Positions 1 to 10,429 of a stretch of DNA of 64,000 nucleotides are shown here, piece by piece. The notes beneath the pieces are model-generated. The model searched no databases, was not told the DNA's origin, and worked only from the letters and a program-made list of their open reading frames with translations. This stretch comes from Diploptera punctata. Taxonomy: Eukaryota > Arthropoda > Insecta > Blattodea > Blaberidae. The stretch spans positions 1,201,501 to 1,265,500 of the forward strand of contig JASPKZ010007283.1 in NCBI GenBank assembly GCA_030220185.1, read 5' to 3'. Made by a program: the position numbers and the translations under genes. Within the stretch, counting starts at the first letter, position 1. Each line of letters starts with the position of its first letter.

Positions 1-1458
1 AATCGTTACATTTTCCTAATATATGTATCTCGTCTTCAAAGTTCTCGCACATTGGGCATATTCGCATATCGTGATCGTCACTAATTTTTAGAAATTTCCA
101 TGCCCCTAGCCTAAACCAAGAAAGCCCTGATCTCTCTTTAAATCCTGGGTTGAGTATATAAGATTGTTTTCCCCAAACCTGTTTTAGGTCTCTTTCTAAA
201 TACAGTGAGCGTTTTCCCGCACATTCGGCGAAAATATTTTGCTGATTTATATCTAAGTACCTCCTCCTTATTTTTTTCCACACAGTCTTGCGATATTCAG
301 CCCCTTTTTTCCCATACCCAACTCATCTCAATCTTTTTGAGTTCTCTTCTAACGTCGCTTGCCCAGAATTTCACATCTATGTTTCTAATTTGGTGGTCGT
401 AACAAATTGCTCTGAGCATTGTTTGTTCACCTTGGATTAGCCGCAACCAATATTTGAGTACACGAATTTTGCATTTTGTGTCGTACTGGAAATACCCAAA
501 ATTATCATATAAAATTCCACAGTTAGAAACGGCCTTACTAAGTCCTGTAATATATTTTAGAAAATGCGTATATACCTTATTTAGTATTTCCGTTCTTTAG
601 AAATCCCAAATCTCACTACCATAGTGCATTACTGGCCTCACCATCGCTCTATACATTTTTTTTTAATGTGCTGACTGGAATATCAGGCACTCGACCCAGA
701 ATACCGAGTACACTCATAAGTTATCCCCTCCTTTTAAATAATGATATATCAACATGTTTCTTCCACTTTCCGTTCATTTTCAACGACGTATCAAGACATT
801 AAAAAAAATGTTTCACGTTTTGAAGTATTTGATCTCTGTATTTCAATTCCTCTGCTCTACTATAAACCGTCCCATTTTTGAATGTTATTTTTTTCGTCTT
901 ACAAACATTTACAGTCAATCCAATTCCTACAGTATATTTCCAGTAGGTCAAGACCTCTTTGCAATCCATTGATTGTCTTGGAACAGATAATTAAATCATC
1001 TGCATACAACAGGACTGGGATTTTAACATTTCTTATCTCCGGAGCCTCAATGTCTCCTTCTAGCATTACGTCTACAATATCATCAACGAATAGATTAAAT
1101 AGCATTGGTGATAAAATGCAGCCTTGTCGCACTCCCCGATTAGCTTCACTGCTCTCTGTGATGTGCCCTTGGTCTACTTTTATACAAAATTTAACATATT
1201 TATAAATTGACATTAAAGCATGTATCATTTTATGAGACAATCCTTCTCGATTTAATTTTTCCCAAAGTGCGCTTCGGTCCACAATATCAAATGCCATCTT
1301 AAATCAATGAATACACAAAGTAATTTACCCCTCTTCATTTTCAGATTATCATCAACTAATGTTCTCACAACAAATACGTTGCCCACTGCGGAGTACCCTT
1401 CTCTAAAACCTGCCTGATATTTTGAGATCCTATTGTTCTCTTTAGCCCATTGTCTCAT
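1..1458 (-). mobile_element. Non-LTR retrotransposon (LINE) fragment, RT to C-terminal zinc knuckle
   Basis: Read on the minus strand, 1458 to 899 gives reverse transcriptase blocks: YQAGFREGYS, a broken IDL/AFD motif split by a frameshift near 1290, RQGCILSPMLFNLFVDD, and the catalytic YADDL near 1010. Further downstream come a MHYGSEIWDF block (about 600-640) and a CPMCENFEDEIHILGKC zinc knuckle at about 5-65. The order RT, thumb, CCHC is that of LINE ORF2 proteins. The element runs off the left edge, so its 3' end is not seen. Stops and frameshifts make it a dead copy. The family differs from the RTE-like LINE next to it; the exact clade was not assigned. Confidence 0.8.
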
Positions 1459-1475
1459 TCGTTCGTAAAGTATTT

Positions 1476-2540
1476 TACTTACTTACTTACTCACTGGCAC
1501 TATCGAACCCGTAGGTTCATGGCCGCATGGACGTAAGCTCTCCATACATCCCTATCCTGAGCTAATGCTTTCCAATCATTCCCTGTATAATCTACTTCCC
1601 TCAAATCATAGTTAATGTTATTCTCCCACCTCATTCTTGGTCTGCCAACTAGGCGTTTTCCCTCTGGCTTTCCTACAAGAAGCTTCCATGCAAGTATTTC
1701 ATTCCCCATATGTGCAACATGTCCTGCCCACAGCAGTCTACGAGACTTAACTGTTCATATTATATCTGGCTTCCTATAAAGACCATGTAGTTCATTGTTA
1801 TGTAGTCTTCTCCATTCACCTATCTCATCATCTCTCTTTGGTCCAAAAATTTTCCTAAGTGCTTTATTCTCAAATACTCGTAATCTCCTTTCCTCTCTTA
1901 AAGTAAGAGTCCAGTGTTTCGCACCCATATAATATAACTGGTAGAATAATAGTTTTATATATTTTAAATTTAACATTTTTTGACAGGAGTTGGGACATCA
2001 AGGCAGTCTCTGCAATGCATAATAGCATGCATTTCCAGAATTGAGCCTATGTTTAATTCTTTGGGCATCTCATTCCTATTTGTGACTATTGTGTCCTAGG
2101 TATTTGAATTCAGCCACTTCCTCAAAATTTCCCTCATTTGTCATTAGCTGTCCATGTCCATTATTTAATGAATTTCTACGTGTGACCATATATTTAGTTT
2201 AATTGATATTTACTTCCAGTCCTAATTTCTTAGTGTTCCTCAATAGTGTGTGCGTGTTGTCCTTTAGTATCTCCTCGCTATCAGCCAACAATACTACAGC
2301 ATCAGCATAAACTAACAGCTTATTAATACCATTGAGTTGCAAGCCTTCCTCATTCTCTAAAGATTTAATGGCATTCTCTAGTACAAAATTAAACAGTAGA
2401 GGAGATAGTGCATCTCCTTGCTTCAACCCATTCTGGATTTCAAAAGTGTCCGAAAACTGTTTGCCTACACGCACCCTACTCTTTGTGCCATTTAGACACA
2501 TTCGTATAAGTCTAACTAACTTTTTAGGAATTCCTCATAA
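1476..2540 (-). mobile_element. RTE-like LINE, 5'-truncated copy
   Basis: The 3' end is the (CTTA)n array and TCACTGGCACTATCGAACC at 1476-1510, the complement of the family's tail. Minus-strand translation gives RT segments (FEIQNGLKQGDALSPLLFNF, then LVYADAVVLLADSEE at about 2280-2310) and the family C-terminus (VGRPRMRWENN). The second Asp of the YADD box has become Ala (YADA), so RT would be inactive even without the frameshifts. Similarity to the long copy at 55380-58661 stops near 2540, the 5' truncation point. Truncation at the 5' end is typical of LINE insertion. Confidence 0.88.
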
Positions 2541-2754
2541 AGTATTGTACAATATATTTTTCCAAATACTTACAAGTGGTAAATTCCCCTATAACTTTCT
2601 GGTACCCGTGTCCCACTTTTTCCTGTGTATAGCGGTTGGATAACACCTGTCGTCCGGGCTTCCGGATAATCTCCTCGATAAAAAGTTTGTTGAACGCAGT
2701 TTTTAAAACTTCTAATAATTTAGCTTTTATAAGATTCATGATATGTTCAGTTGA

Positions 2755-3235
2755 GGTATTATTCAAAATTAAAGTATAAAATTATGAAATATTCACCGGA
2801 AAGGTCCGTCTCCTCAACTTATTTGTTATTTATCTATAGCGCTTTCGGGACTTGTCCCATCATCGGCAGAATTCAAAACTGGTGTTTCACTGAAGATCTG
2901 GTAGAGGGCGTTACACTTACTGGGTTCGTTTTCATTTATCAGATGGTCGTTGTTGTGAGCTGCTTTTAAAATTTCCATCTCCTCGAGTACGTTTTTTTTC
3001 GCTGGATTATTTTTCTGTGCATTACTGTTAGGGTGTTTTCAATATTTAACATGCGATGCCCTTCATGGATAACGTGTTTTGCATAGCTTGATTTTCCTTC
3101 TGCGTGAATAATGTGTCGAAAATGTTATTTAAATCTGATATTAAAACGTATGTATGTTCTTCCTATATAAAATTTGTTGAAGTCCTTTTACATGTCAATT
3201 ATATACTCCTTTGCTGTTGAAAATAATATTTACTT
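2755..3235 (-). mobile_element. Penelope-like element, GIY-YIG endonuclease relic and 3' end
   Basis: Minus-strand translation from about 3185 gives KDFNKFYIGRT, then SSYAKHVIHEGH and NIENTLTV. After a frameshift it continues LEEMEILKAAHNND, LINENEPSKCNALYQIF. The YIG core followed by a spaced His and the LEE/NENxP tail fit the C-terminal GIY-YIG nuclease of Penelope-like retroelements. The reading frame is broken by at least one stop and one frameshift. A hammerhead-like core follows at 2839-2866. Reverse transcriptase is absent, so this is a truncated copy. The same C-terminal motif recurs at 12100-12200 and 46650-46740. Confidence 0.72.
2839..2866 (-). ncRNA. Hammerhead-ribozyme-like core (Penelope 3' region)
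   Basis: On the minus strand CCGATGA is followed by a short hairpin (GGGAC, AA, GTCCC) and then GAAAGCGC. A hammerhead needs CUGANGA, stem II and GAAA, followed by a tiny helix III and the cleavage triplet. Here stem II is perfect, but U4 is C and the helix III/cleavage positions are off consensus. It therefore looks like a decayed motif. Hammerhead motifs are known in Penelope-like elements; activity here is unlikely. Confidence 0.45.
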
Positions 3236-3267
3236 CAATGTACTCATTTTATACCGGATTAACGGTA

Positions 3268-4202
3268 ATTACACCGACAAACTTCAGACAGTGATTCCTG
3301 ACTGGAAATGAAGAGGAAAGTTCCTATAAACATGTGTTCGGAAATGAACGATGTGCGTGCAACGACAACAAATCGTCCCGGCACACATTACATAGTATAA
3401 TCGCATCCACGTCACAACAGATGCTCAATGTGGCCTCCATGTGATGAAATGCACGCGCTCACATGTAGCATCGTAGATTTCCTCACTTTTCGCATATTCC
3501 TGCCTCTATCCTGTGACGAATAGCGTCACAGGCGATGTGGACACGCAGTTGAAGTGTAAGGACATCAGGAACTGGTTCAGTATACACAACGCTTTCCAGA
3601 TGCCCTCAGAGATAAAAATCCAGGGCGTTTAAGTCCGTTGATCTAGCAGGCCACGCAACAGGGGCGACATTATTCAATGTCATTAGTCAGTGCCATCTAT
3701 CGTGGCAACGATGCATTTATAGACACTTATTCATAGGATGAAAGTTAAGAATTAAATTGTACCTGTTGGTAGGTGCCGTCGTCTTCAACTTTGTTAAAAA
3801 ATTAACAGTTAATTTTATATACAATATTTTAACAAAATTGAGGACGACGGCACCTACCAACAGGTACAATTTAATTTTTAACTTTCATCATATAAAGAAA
3901 CAAAATTGTAATAATAAATTGTATTACCAATCACAAGAGGCAAACAAAATATTCGGTAATTGTTGGTACATGATCGAAAAACAGATACATGAAGACATCA
4001 ACAAAATTACGACAGTTTCTTTTATATACAATATTTTAACAAAGTTGAGGACGACGGCACCTACCATCAGGTACAATTTAATTTTTAACATTCATCATAT
4101 GACTTCACCTCAACGGAATTTGATATGAATTTTACTTATTCATAGGACTTTTTTTCTTCCTATTCTAGTCAGGAATCAGTCCTTGCAGTTTGTCGGTGTA
4201 AT
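3268..4202 (-). mobile_element. Tc1/mariner-superfamily element, decayed, with nested foldback insertion
   Basis: Inverted ends of about 60 bp (ATTACACCGACAAACT at the left, its imperfect complement ending at 4202) are flanked by TA on the left and TG on the right. Minus-strand translation of 3430-3690 gives VAWPARSTDLNALDFYL and PVPDVLTLQLRVHIACDAIR, a C-terminal transposase segment around the third catalytic acidic residue. Several stops interrupt it and the N-terminal two thirds are missing. A 395-bp Penelope foldback (3739-4133) is nested inside. Confidence 0.7.
3739..4133 (+). mobile_element. Penelope-associated foldback element, copy 1
   Basis: It is bounded by a 14-bp target duplication ACTTATTCATAGGA (3725-3738 and 4134-4147). 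The body begins with an arm containing TACCTGTTGGTAGGTGCCG and carries its inverted copies, then a unique tail ending GATATGAATTTT. Two other copies with the same arms and tail lie at 11839 and 27093. The host is the mariner relic 3268-4202. This copy has lost the GIY-YIG and hammerhead sequence seen in the longer copies. Confidence 0.75.
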
Positions 4203-4620
4203 TGAAACTAATCCTGTATAAAAATCTGCCCAATCAGTTTTATTTTTGTACCTGCACTACTTATAATGCATGATGTGATTGGATTTTAGATTCTATCAAT
4301 TGTATACCGATACTTTTTTATATTGGAGTGAGTTGCAATAACGTTGCATGTAATGTAATCCAACTTGACACCACTTTACACAAAAACCTAAATCTTCTTT
4401 ATATGCTCCTTAATTAATAACTTTACATACACATGATTTGGTTGTCTTTCGACATTCCTGGGTTCTCTCTCTGGCATGCGCGTACTTGTAACCCAGTTCT
4501 GAGGTTGGGGCGCCTGGAAGGCGGGGTTACGTTGTTACCGATGATATGAGGGTTGATGATGATGATAGTGGTTCTCCTGGAGAGTCCCTAATCCTAAGCT
4601 TAATCTAAGATGAATATGAA
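4203..4620. other. Unassigned AT-rich stretch
   Basis: No coding potential or clear repeat family was recognised. It holds scattered (GAT)n runs near 4550-4630 that may be the 3' tail of a retroposon. Confidence 0.4.
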
Positions 4621-4624
4621 TGAT

Positions 4625-4811
4625 GATGATTGCGATGGCCATATGATTTCGGGGACCGTTTTGGCCTTGAAGTTTTCCTGACATTTGTCTTACAGGTGAG
4701 GAAAAACTCCGATAAAAACCTCACTCAGAAAAACTGTCACGACCGGGGATCGAACCCGGGCCCGCTGCATGACAAGGCAACACGCTACCTCGACACCACA
4801 ACGGTGGACAG
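4625..4811 (-). repeat. tRNA-derived SINE, family 1 (5' half)
   Basis: The minus strand from 4811 reads a tRNA-like head with A- and B-box-like blocks (B box GGGTTCGATCC near 4750), then the body with CCTCACCTGTAAGACAAATG and CGGTCCCCGAAATCATATGG. The same unit recurs full length at 16033, 27862, 32555, 43485 and 44493. The 3' half with the (ATGG)n end is missing here. Confidence 0.8.
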
Positions 4812-5254
4812 GATATTGTATGATTTAACACAAATCTAAATAATGTGAACTGATTCAATGTTCCATTAAGTTACTTTTAAAATCTTATAGAATATTCTTT
4901 TGCCGATTTAGGGGTTATTACATTTTATTATACACAACACAACAAACGTGAGCTAACAATTTCGAGTTTCTGATAAAATCCGTATTTCTAATGGTTGTAT
5001 TACGCTTGTTGTCGGAAAATACCTTCGTCGTCTAATTTCAATAGAACATACTGATATTCTTTGCTGAAACATGTGAAATTAAGACCTATAGAGTAATTTT
5101 TAAATTTTCTTTTTAGGTCAATTTTTACTCCTAATGGCCCTGATTTTGTCGGTTACAGAATCGACCTAACTTTTTTAATTAATTGCTATGTTCAATGTTT
5201 AGTCCCCGATTAAACAAAAATTGCGGCCTTTAGAGCATTAAAATCTATATGATA
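4812..5254. other. Unassigned AT-rich stretch
   Basis: No open reading frame, RNA gene or known repeat could be supported here. GGTTACAGAATCGACC-type segments are weakly reminiscent of the dispersed CTCTAGCGG repeat but were not aligned. Confidence 0.3.
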
Positions 5255-5345
5255 TGAAAAGAAAAAAGAATGCTTGAGTCGGGACTCGAGTTCAAATCCC
5301 GACTCAAGCATTCTTTTTTCTTTCCATATCATATTTGCCTTCATT
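5255..5345 (+). repeat. tRNA-derived SINE fragment, family 4
   Basis: A B-box-like GAGTTCAAATCCCGACTC is followed by CATTCTTTTTTCTTTCCATA, the short 3' tail of this family. It then runs into AT-rich sequence and a (TA)n array. The tRNA 5' half is missing. Confidence 0.5.
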
Positions 5346-5365
5346 GCCAAATGTCAAAACTATAT

Positions 5366-5369
<4 letters not shown>

Positions 5370-5396
<27 letters not shown>
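5370..5396. repeat. (TA)n microsatellite
   Basis: A near-perfect TA run sits at the tail of the adjacent SINE at 5397. Confidence 0.95.
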
Positions 5397-5397
<1 letters not shown>

Positions 5398-5500
5398 GGT
5401 ATGATAAGAAAAATAAATGCCTGGACGGGATTCGAACCCGGATCTCTGAGTCTGTACCTCAGCGTGATATCCATTACACTACCAGGCGAATCCAATTCAA
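5397..5500 (-). repeat. tRNA-derived SINE, family 4
   Basis: The minus strand reads a tRNA-like head: GCCTGGTAGTGTAATGGATA (A box), a CTGAG/CTCAG anticodon stem with loop GTACAGA, and B box GGGTTCGAATCCC. The tail ATTTATTTTTCTTATCATA then joins a (TA)n array. The same head and tail occur at 11425 and 18810. The cloverleaf is almost complete, but the fixed tail and multiple copies point to a SINE, not a working tRNA gene. Confidence 0.7.
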
Positions 5501-5639
5501 ACACTTATTTTTTTATATATGTATTATACTCTCCATTATATATATATATCAAATGTATATCATATTTGCCTTCATTGCCAAATGTCAAAAATATATTTAT
5601 AATATATATATGGTCTACTAGATAAGATCAGTAAAAATC

Positions 5640-6075
5640 TGTTTTTTTTTTAAATATATTCATGAGAATGATCTCTATATCTTAATTAATTCATAATTCG
5701 CCAATAAATGTAAAAGTGGTGCAAAGTAAGTGTATTTATGGAACTGAATTGTACGAGAGACGTTGTTAATGGAGTGAATGTCTGTTGTACCGCTCTGTTA
5801 ATCGCTACACGGCGATCTTCAGCTGTTATATATACAACTGTCCGGCAATCCTCACATCATGAATAATGTTTGTAGAAAAAAAATTACATCGAATCTTATT
5901 TTTATAAAGCTTGAATTACAAGTTCCGCTTTAACATCCACAATATTCTGTTTCTCTCTTCGGAACCACAATCGGTATTAGCAACGAATTAAGGGGGGAAA
6001 AAGTCGAGTTCGTTTACCAGCAATATTATACCATAACGAGTAGCTGTTAACCGGAAGTGAAAATAAAATAGTCCC
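5640..6075. other. Unassigned AT-rich stretch with a CTCTAGCGG-type repeat fragment
   Basis: AAGTCGAGTTCGTTTACC at about 6000-6020 matches a block found at 25880, so at least part is the dispersed repeat described at 25795. No coding sequence was seen. Confidence 0.4.
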
Positions 6076-6420
6076 CATTCGTAGCCGAGTGGTTTAAGGC
6101 ATGATGCCTTAATGCAGAGCTACGGAACTTGCACTGGTTCTAGTTCCCATGCGGAAGAACATTCCTTATAAAATTTCAGTCAGAATGGGACCAGTGTCCA
6201 TCCAGTTACGTCTGGAATTTGGGTAGCTACAATCAACAGCGATTCCAGGTTGAGAAAACCAGATATAACGGCAGAAGGACTTGCTGACCACATGTTACCC
6301 CTGTACTGGCTAAATGATGATGCACTTACATCATTAATAAATCAGGGCGAAGCCACAATCCGGTTAGTAGGCTAAGGGCATTCTAGTCCTGTCGCGGCTT
6401 CTGCAGTTGGAGAGAAAATA
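6076..6420 (+). repeat. tRNA-derived SINE, family 3
   Basis: The head GTAGCCGAGTGGTTTAAGGC is an A-box/D-arm block like tRNA-Ser/Leu, followed by a B-box-like GGTTCTAGTTCCC near 6140. The body covers the remaining 250 bp. A decayed reverse-oriented copy lies at 42372-42718, which supports a dispersed family. Confidence 0.65.
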
Positions 6421-6421
6421 T

Positions 6422-6735
6422 AAAAATCGCTTTACTGGACGCAATTTTCGATCTTTCGCAATAAATCTCGGTTTGAGTTATTAAAATAATATTAGAAAAG
6501 TACTGTCCTAAAATAAGCGAAATTCAAGGTAAGTCAAAATCATAAATGGCTCTTGCGGCCGCAGCGAACCCACATACAAGCCTAACTAATATCGATTTCT
6601 TTAATCAGCAAAATCGGATCAGTATAAGGGCGGGGTTTAACCTGCAAGCTTTAGTAGGAACATATGCAACCCTCTACAAGATACAAATTTTGTTTTTCTC
6701 GCAATGAAACTTAGCATATACGATTTAATCATTAC
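6422..6735. repeat. Dispersed repeat with GCGGCCGC core
   Basis: It contains CTCTTGCGGCCGCAGCG near 6550, plus blocks such as TTTCGCAATAAATCTCGG and AATCAGCAAAATCGGATC. These recur in variant form at 7516-8204, 14520-14765 and 25795-26270. The family is unidentified and no ORF was found. Confidence 0.5.
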
Positions 6736-7515
6736 TAGAGGCCGGATTTGTATGCAAAATAAAGTGCTAAATATGCATGCAAACATACATGAAAAATGTA
6801 GAAAATATGCACCCTAGATATGGAAAAACAGATTACTCGTATAATAAAATCAAATAAATGATTGTTTTGTGTAGCTTATTCTTGGCTGTTTCAGTAGATA
6901 AGGAAGATTTTCTTGAGTGAAGCTCCTTCGTCGGTCAATGATACAATGAAAATGTCCTTTCTACATCACATGATGTCACAGGTGCATGTAAAAAACACCA
7001 CAGTTCTTCTTCAGTGAATTCCTCTTCGGCTACAGTTTTTTCACTATCACCAGAGAGCATTTTGCTAATCTGACAAATTCTATTGGAGCCAAGATTTTTA
7101 TTAATACTTCAGTAAACTTATCAAATGCGATTTTAGCAATACCGTATTATTATTTCTCAAGGCCCACGGATAATCCCCTCTTACACAGATGTAGGCTAAA
7201 TATAGGCCCTATATATGCTTATATCCAATGGATTGCAGAGACTTTATTAATTTGAACAATATTAATTAATAATTAATTAATTACTAGTAATTAGCAGAAG
7301 GGAAAAGTATAATTTAATATCACATTTAGGAGTAAAATTTGTATTTTTGCATTAAAAATTTAAAATAAGGATTTTCCTCCGGAATATGCATATCTGTGCA
7401 TTATCAAATACCGCTCAAATTGTCTGTGAAGCGACCTGTTAACATGTAAATCATTTCCGCATATTTTTTAATGCGTAAAACAAAACATGCATTTCGCATA
7501 CAAATCCAGGCTCTA
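6736..7515 (-). mobile_element. hAT-type DNA transposon relic
   Basis: The ends are imperfect inverted repeats of about 25 bp starting TAGAGSCYGGATTTGTATGC. The flanks are 8-bp near-duplicates, ATCATTAC (6728-6735) and GTCATCAC (7516-7523), differing by two transitions; 8-bp duplications are the hAT hallmark. Minus-strand translation of about 7080-6850 gives VTSCDVERTFSLYH, the C-terminal dimerisation motif of hAT transposases. The rest of the transposase is gone, so it is an internally deleted, inactive copy. Confidence 0.72.
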
Positions 7516-8204
7516 GTCATCACTATCATTAAAAGACCGTCATGCAGGATTTCCATAAATTAATTACCTAGAAATTCTAAGTTATGATCCGATTTTGGTG
7601 GTTTCCGGAATACATATTTATATTGTTATTAAATTGAATGTATTCAGTTTATTTGCAAGAAAATAATAATAGATTGGTTTTTAATTTAAAGCTTTCAGTC
7701 ATACCCTCATTCCTGATGGTCGGATTTCGCCCATTTTTGGAGAACATTTTTTGTTTACTCAATTGCCTTGGACCTATACCGAGATTCGTTCTGAAAAATA
7801 AATAATTACGGTCGCTAGATTTTAACTCTACCCTCCTTATGGTCCGATTTTTATGGTTATCGAACTCGACAACAATTTTCATAATTATTGCTATGTAGCA
7901 GTTTTATTTACGTGAAAGAAATATAGCGGCCGCTAGAGAGTTAATGCACACATATCTGTTATTTTTTGGAATGCTTCATTTCAGTGTCTGTAATATAGGA
8001 TCGGTGAAGACTTATAAATATTTTTCAAAGTTATTTTAACGGGTTTATTCTCTATAGCTAGGCCTACATTCCTTAGGAATTCGCTAAGAGAATGATATAC
8101 AAGCAAAATCGGGTCATATATCGATTTCCTTAGGAATTTACTTCATTTATACTTTTCCTGCGTGACGGATTTTTTTTTTCAAAATTGCAATTAATTAATA
8201 ATAT
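7516..8204. repeat. Dispersed GCGGCCGC-core repeat, continuing across the hAT insertion
   Basis: TAGCGGCCGCTAGAG near 7925 and a variant CGGTCGCTAGATTT near 7808 are the recognisable cores. ATCGGGTCATATATCGATTT near 8110 resembles AATCGGATC blocks in other copies. Reading frames here are short and unconvincing. The hAT element at 6736 appears inserted into this sequence. Confidence 0.45.
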
Positions 8205-8244
8205 TAAGAGATTCCGGGGGGTTGTGGCCGTGATGTTCCTACCA

Positions 8245-8279
8245 GACGTTTCTCCCACAACTGCGGAGGGCATCTTCAG
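8245..8279 (-). ncRNA. Hammerhead-ribozyme-like motif, left arm
   Basis: On the minus strand, CTGAAGA (complement of 8273-8279) meets the CUGANGA core. A 20-nt spacer follows whose CCC and GGG can pair as stem II, then GAAACGTC (complement of 8245-8252). GAAA, a 2-bp helix III (AC with GU) and the GUC cleavage triplet are all present, matching the tiny helix III known in Penelope hammerheads. Stem II is short, so folding strength is doubtful. Confidence 0.55.
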
Positions 8280-8323
8280 TGGTGAGTACTTCTAGATAGT
8301 GTTCCCTGGTTGGAGGCTCGCCA

Positions 8324-8358
8324 CTGAAGATGTCCTCCGCAGTCAAGGGAGATACGTC
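8324..8358 (+). ncRNA. Hammerhead-ribozyme-like motif, right arm (decayed)
   Basis: CTGAAGA at 8324-8330 is followed by a 20-nt spacer and GATACGTC at 8351-8358. The invariant GAAA has become GATA, which should abolish cleavage. It is the inverted partner of the motif at 8245-8279. Confidence 0.5.
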
Positions 8359-8647
8359 TGGAAGAAACACCAGTAATGGACCACGGCCACAAAGCCCGGA
8401 ATGTCTTAATATTATGATTATTGGCCGTGAAAGCCTGCACTGAACTATGTATTTAGTTAAGTTTGTGTTACGGGTGCGTTCAACTGCATAGTCTTAACTG
8501 TTTTCTTTAGTACCATCTGAATTTATGTAATGCTATTCTCTTTTCTTGGACCTACTGATTAGCTTTACGGTCCTGTTAGTCTAGCCATAGCCTTTCCTTT
8601 TTTAGGAGTTTCTAGATCTAGCTACTTTAGTTATGTATATTTCCCGA

Positions 8648-8880
8648 CAGATGTCATGAATGGAATGTGGTCAGTATATCGACCTGATGAGACATCAATT
8701 AGGCAACTAAGGTATTACTTGAATAGGCCTAATGAAGTTCGGTACGTTTTGAACAGAGACCTCTTTTTTCGGACTTAAGGTTCTTCAGACTGGGACCCAT
8801 AGTCTTTGACACAGTCCCTCCCGGAGGACTTGTTCCTTACATATTTCCATCCTAAAAAATCGATTTACCCCGGCCGCCTT
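8648..8880 (-). repeat. tRNA-derived SINE-like repeat, family 5 (decayed)
   Basis: Blocks TTAGGCAACTAAGGTATTAC and CAGTCCCTCCCGGAGGACTT match the better copy at 33475-33780 and the fragment at 26750. The tRNA-like head expected at the right end is not recognisable here. Confidence 0.5.
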
Positions 8881-8984
8881 TAATCCCGCGCCCCTGGTGA
8901 CTAGAGGCGCGGCAGATAACAGATATATAAATTATATTATACATCAATGGAAGCGGATAATAATTATCTATATTCTACCTATTT

Positions 8985-9365
8985 TTGGGATCCACCATAC
9001 AAGAATAGAAAAAACTAATTATAGGTATATAAACTAATTCTTTGCCCGCATTACTTCATATGGCTCTGAAGTAAGGTGAACTAACAAAACGATAAACTGA
9101 AAACAATCTACGGACCTGGAAGACGGACTTCTGGCGCAAGAAGCTGTGCAATTTCTGAGCTACCCATTTAAATACCTAATCAATTAATACGACAAATGGT
9201 GGAATTTGAACGAACTATCGTACAGGCAATTGAGACAAAGAGGCTAGTATGGTATGGCCACCTATAAAGAATGGAGGATAGCCAAAAAATATATGAATTG
9301 AACTCCCCAAGGCAGATGGAAAAAGGAAAGCCCAAGAATCGTTGAAGTGATGATGATTATTCAGC
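8985..9365 (+). mobile_element. LINE 3'-end fragment
   Basis: A YGSEV-like block near 9055-9070, then KRLVWYGHL and RMEDSQK at about 9240-9280, and a closing (GAT)n run at 9350. These are C-terminal landmarks shared by many insect LINE ORF2 proteins. The frame is broken repeatedly. Confidence 0.55.
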
Positions 9366-9689
9366 CATGCAGGGGAGAGTAAACTACAACGCAGGATCGT
9401 GAAGCATTAAAAAATAACAGGAAACGGCGCCAGCTATAACAAAACTGAATTATGATGGATGTATTAGGCCTATGTATCATTTAACGCCCTCACGGAAGCA
9501 ATTTTTTAGAATCAAAATCTCCATGTAGCAATAAATTAATAACAGTAAGATCGAGTTTGTTATCCAGTAAATCGGTTCATTAAAAATGGAGGGGTTAACC
9601 TGAAGGGAAAATTAAAATAACTCTCTAGCGGTTGATTTTTTTTTAGCGGGGAACACTAAAAATGTTAGTGACAAAAAACAAGAAATGCA
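9366..9689. other. Unassigned stretch with a decayed CTCTAGCGG repeat
   Basis: GATCGAGTTTGTTATCCAG and CTCTCTAGCGGTTGATTTTT (about 9550-9645) resemble blocks of the dispersed repeat at 25795. No gene was seen. Confidence 0.4.
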
Positions 9690-10366
9690 TTCTCAAAAAA
9701 AAAAAAATCAGCGCAATCCGATCATTCGATTTATATTCAATCTCCGTCGTTATGACCACATGTCTCCTTCATTTCAGGCCTTACCATTGCTACGCCTAAA
9801 TGACAGAAGAACTTTACATTCATATACCTTACTATTCCAAATTCTGCACACATATTTACCAAGTTATTTAACAACACGTTTTCAAAATTTATCGGCTCAT
9901 CACAATTTAGGAACAAGATCACAAGACTCTTCTTTACCTTTGATACCACAACACAGGACCTGTCTATACTCTGAATCTTACACAATATCTATAATCAGAG
10001 CATGGAACTCACTTCCCAGTCATGTCAGGGACTGTCAATCGCTGTCATTATTTAAATCCAAATTAACTGATACCTTAAGTTCGACACAATGAAAACATTA
10101 ACTGCATAACAACTATATAGAACATTCCATTAATAATCATCTAGGAAGCTACTTACTTTATTTTATATCATTTTAATTTTATTATATTCTATGTTTTTGT
10201 TAGTATTAGCTAGTATTAGATCACATCATCGTTGTATTTTGTTTAATCTCTTTTTTAATAATATCTTAAAATTGTAAGATGTATGTAATTTTTGTATAAT
10301 TCTACTATTCGCTGGTTGAGTGGAAGAGAAGGCCTTATGGCCTTAACTCTGCCAGCTGAAATAAAG

Positions 10367-10411
<45 letters not shown>

Positions 10412-10425
10412 CATTATTATTATTA
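9690..10425 (+). mobile_element. LINE 3' end with (ATT)n tail, second family
   Basis: A 135-residue open frame (9685-10092) reads YDHMSPSFQALPLLRLNDRR, then YLPSYLTTRFQNLSAHHNLG and IRAWNSLPSHVRDCQSLSLF. This is the C-terminal region of CR1/L2-type LINE proteins. It is followed by a 3' UTR with AAGGCCTTATGGCCTTA and AATAAAGC, then (ATT)n. A longer copy lies at 48595-49685 and a reverse copy at 37105-37768. The frame is open here but 5'-truncated. Confidence 0.8.
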
Positions 10426-10429
10426 CCAT

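Larger units (their letters stand above)
8209..8405. mobile_element. Penelope-type foldback repeat with paired hammerhead-like cores
   Basis: Two inverted arms of about 75 bp (left 8211-8285, right 8322-8400) begin and end around TTCCGGG/CCCGGAA. Each arm, read inward to outward, contains CTGAAGA, a 20-nt stem-loop spacer and a GAAACGTC-like block. This is the organisation reported for terminal repeats of Penelope-like retroelements. No protein-coding segment is present. Confidence 0.6.

Noticed and set aside
5397..5500. Genuine tRNA gene
   Set aside because: Cloverleaf is close, but the same fixed tail and microsatellite junction occur in other copies, so it is a SINE head. Similar reasoning applies to 11425 and 18810.
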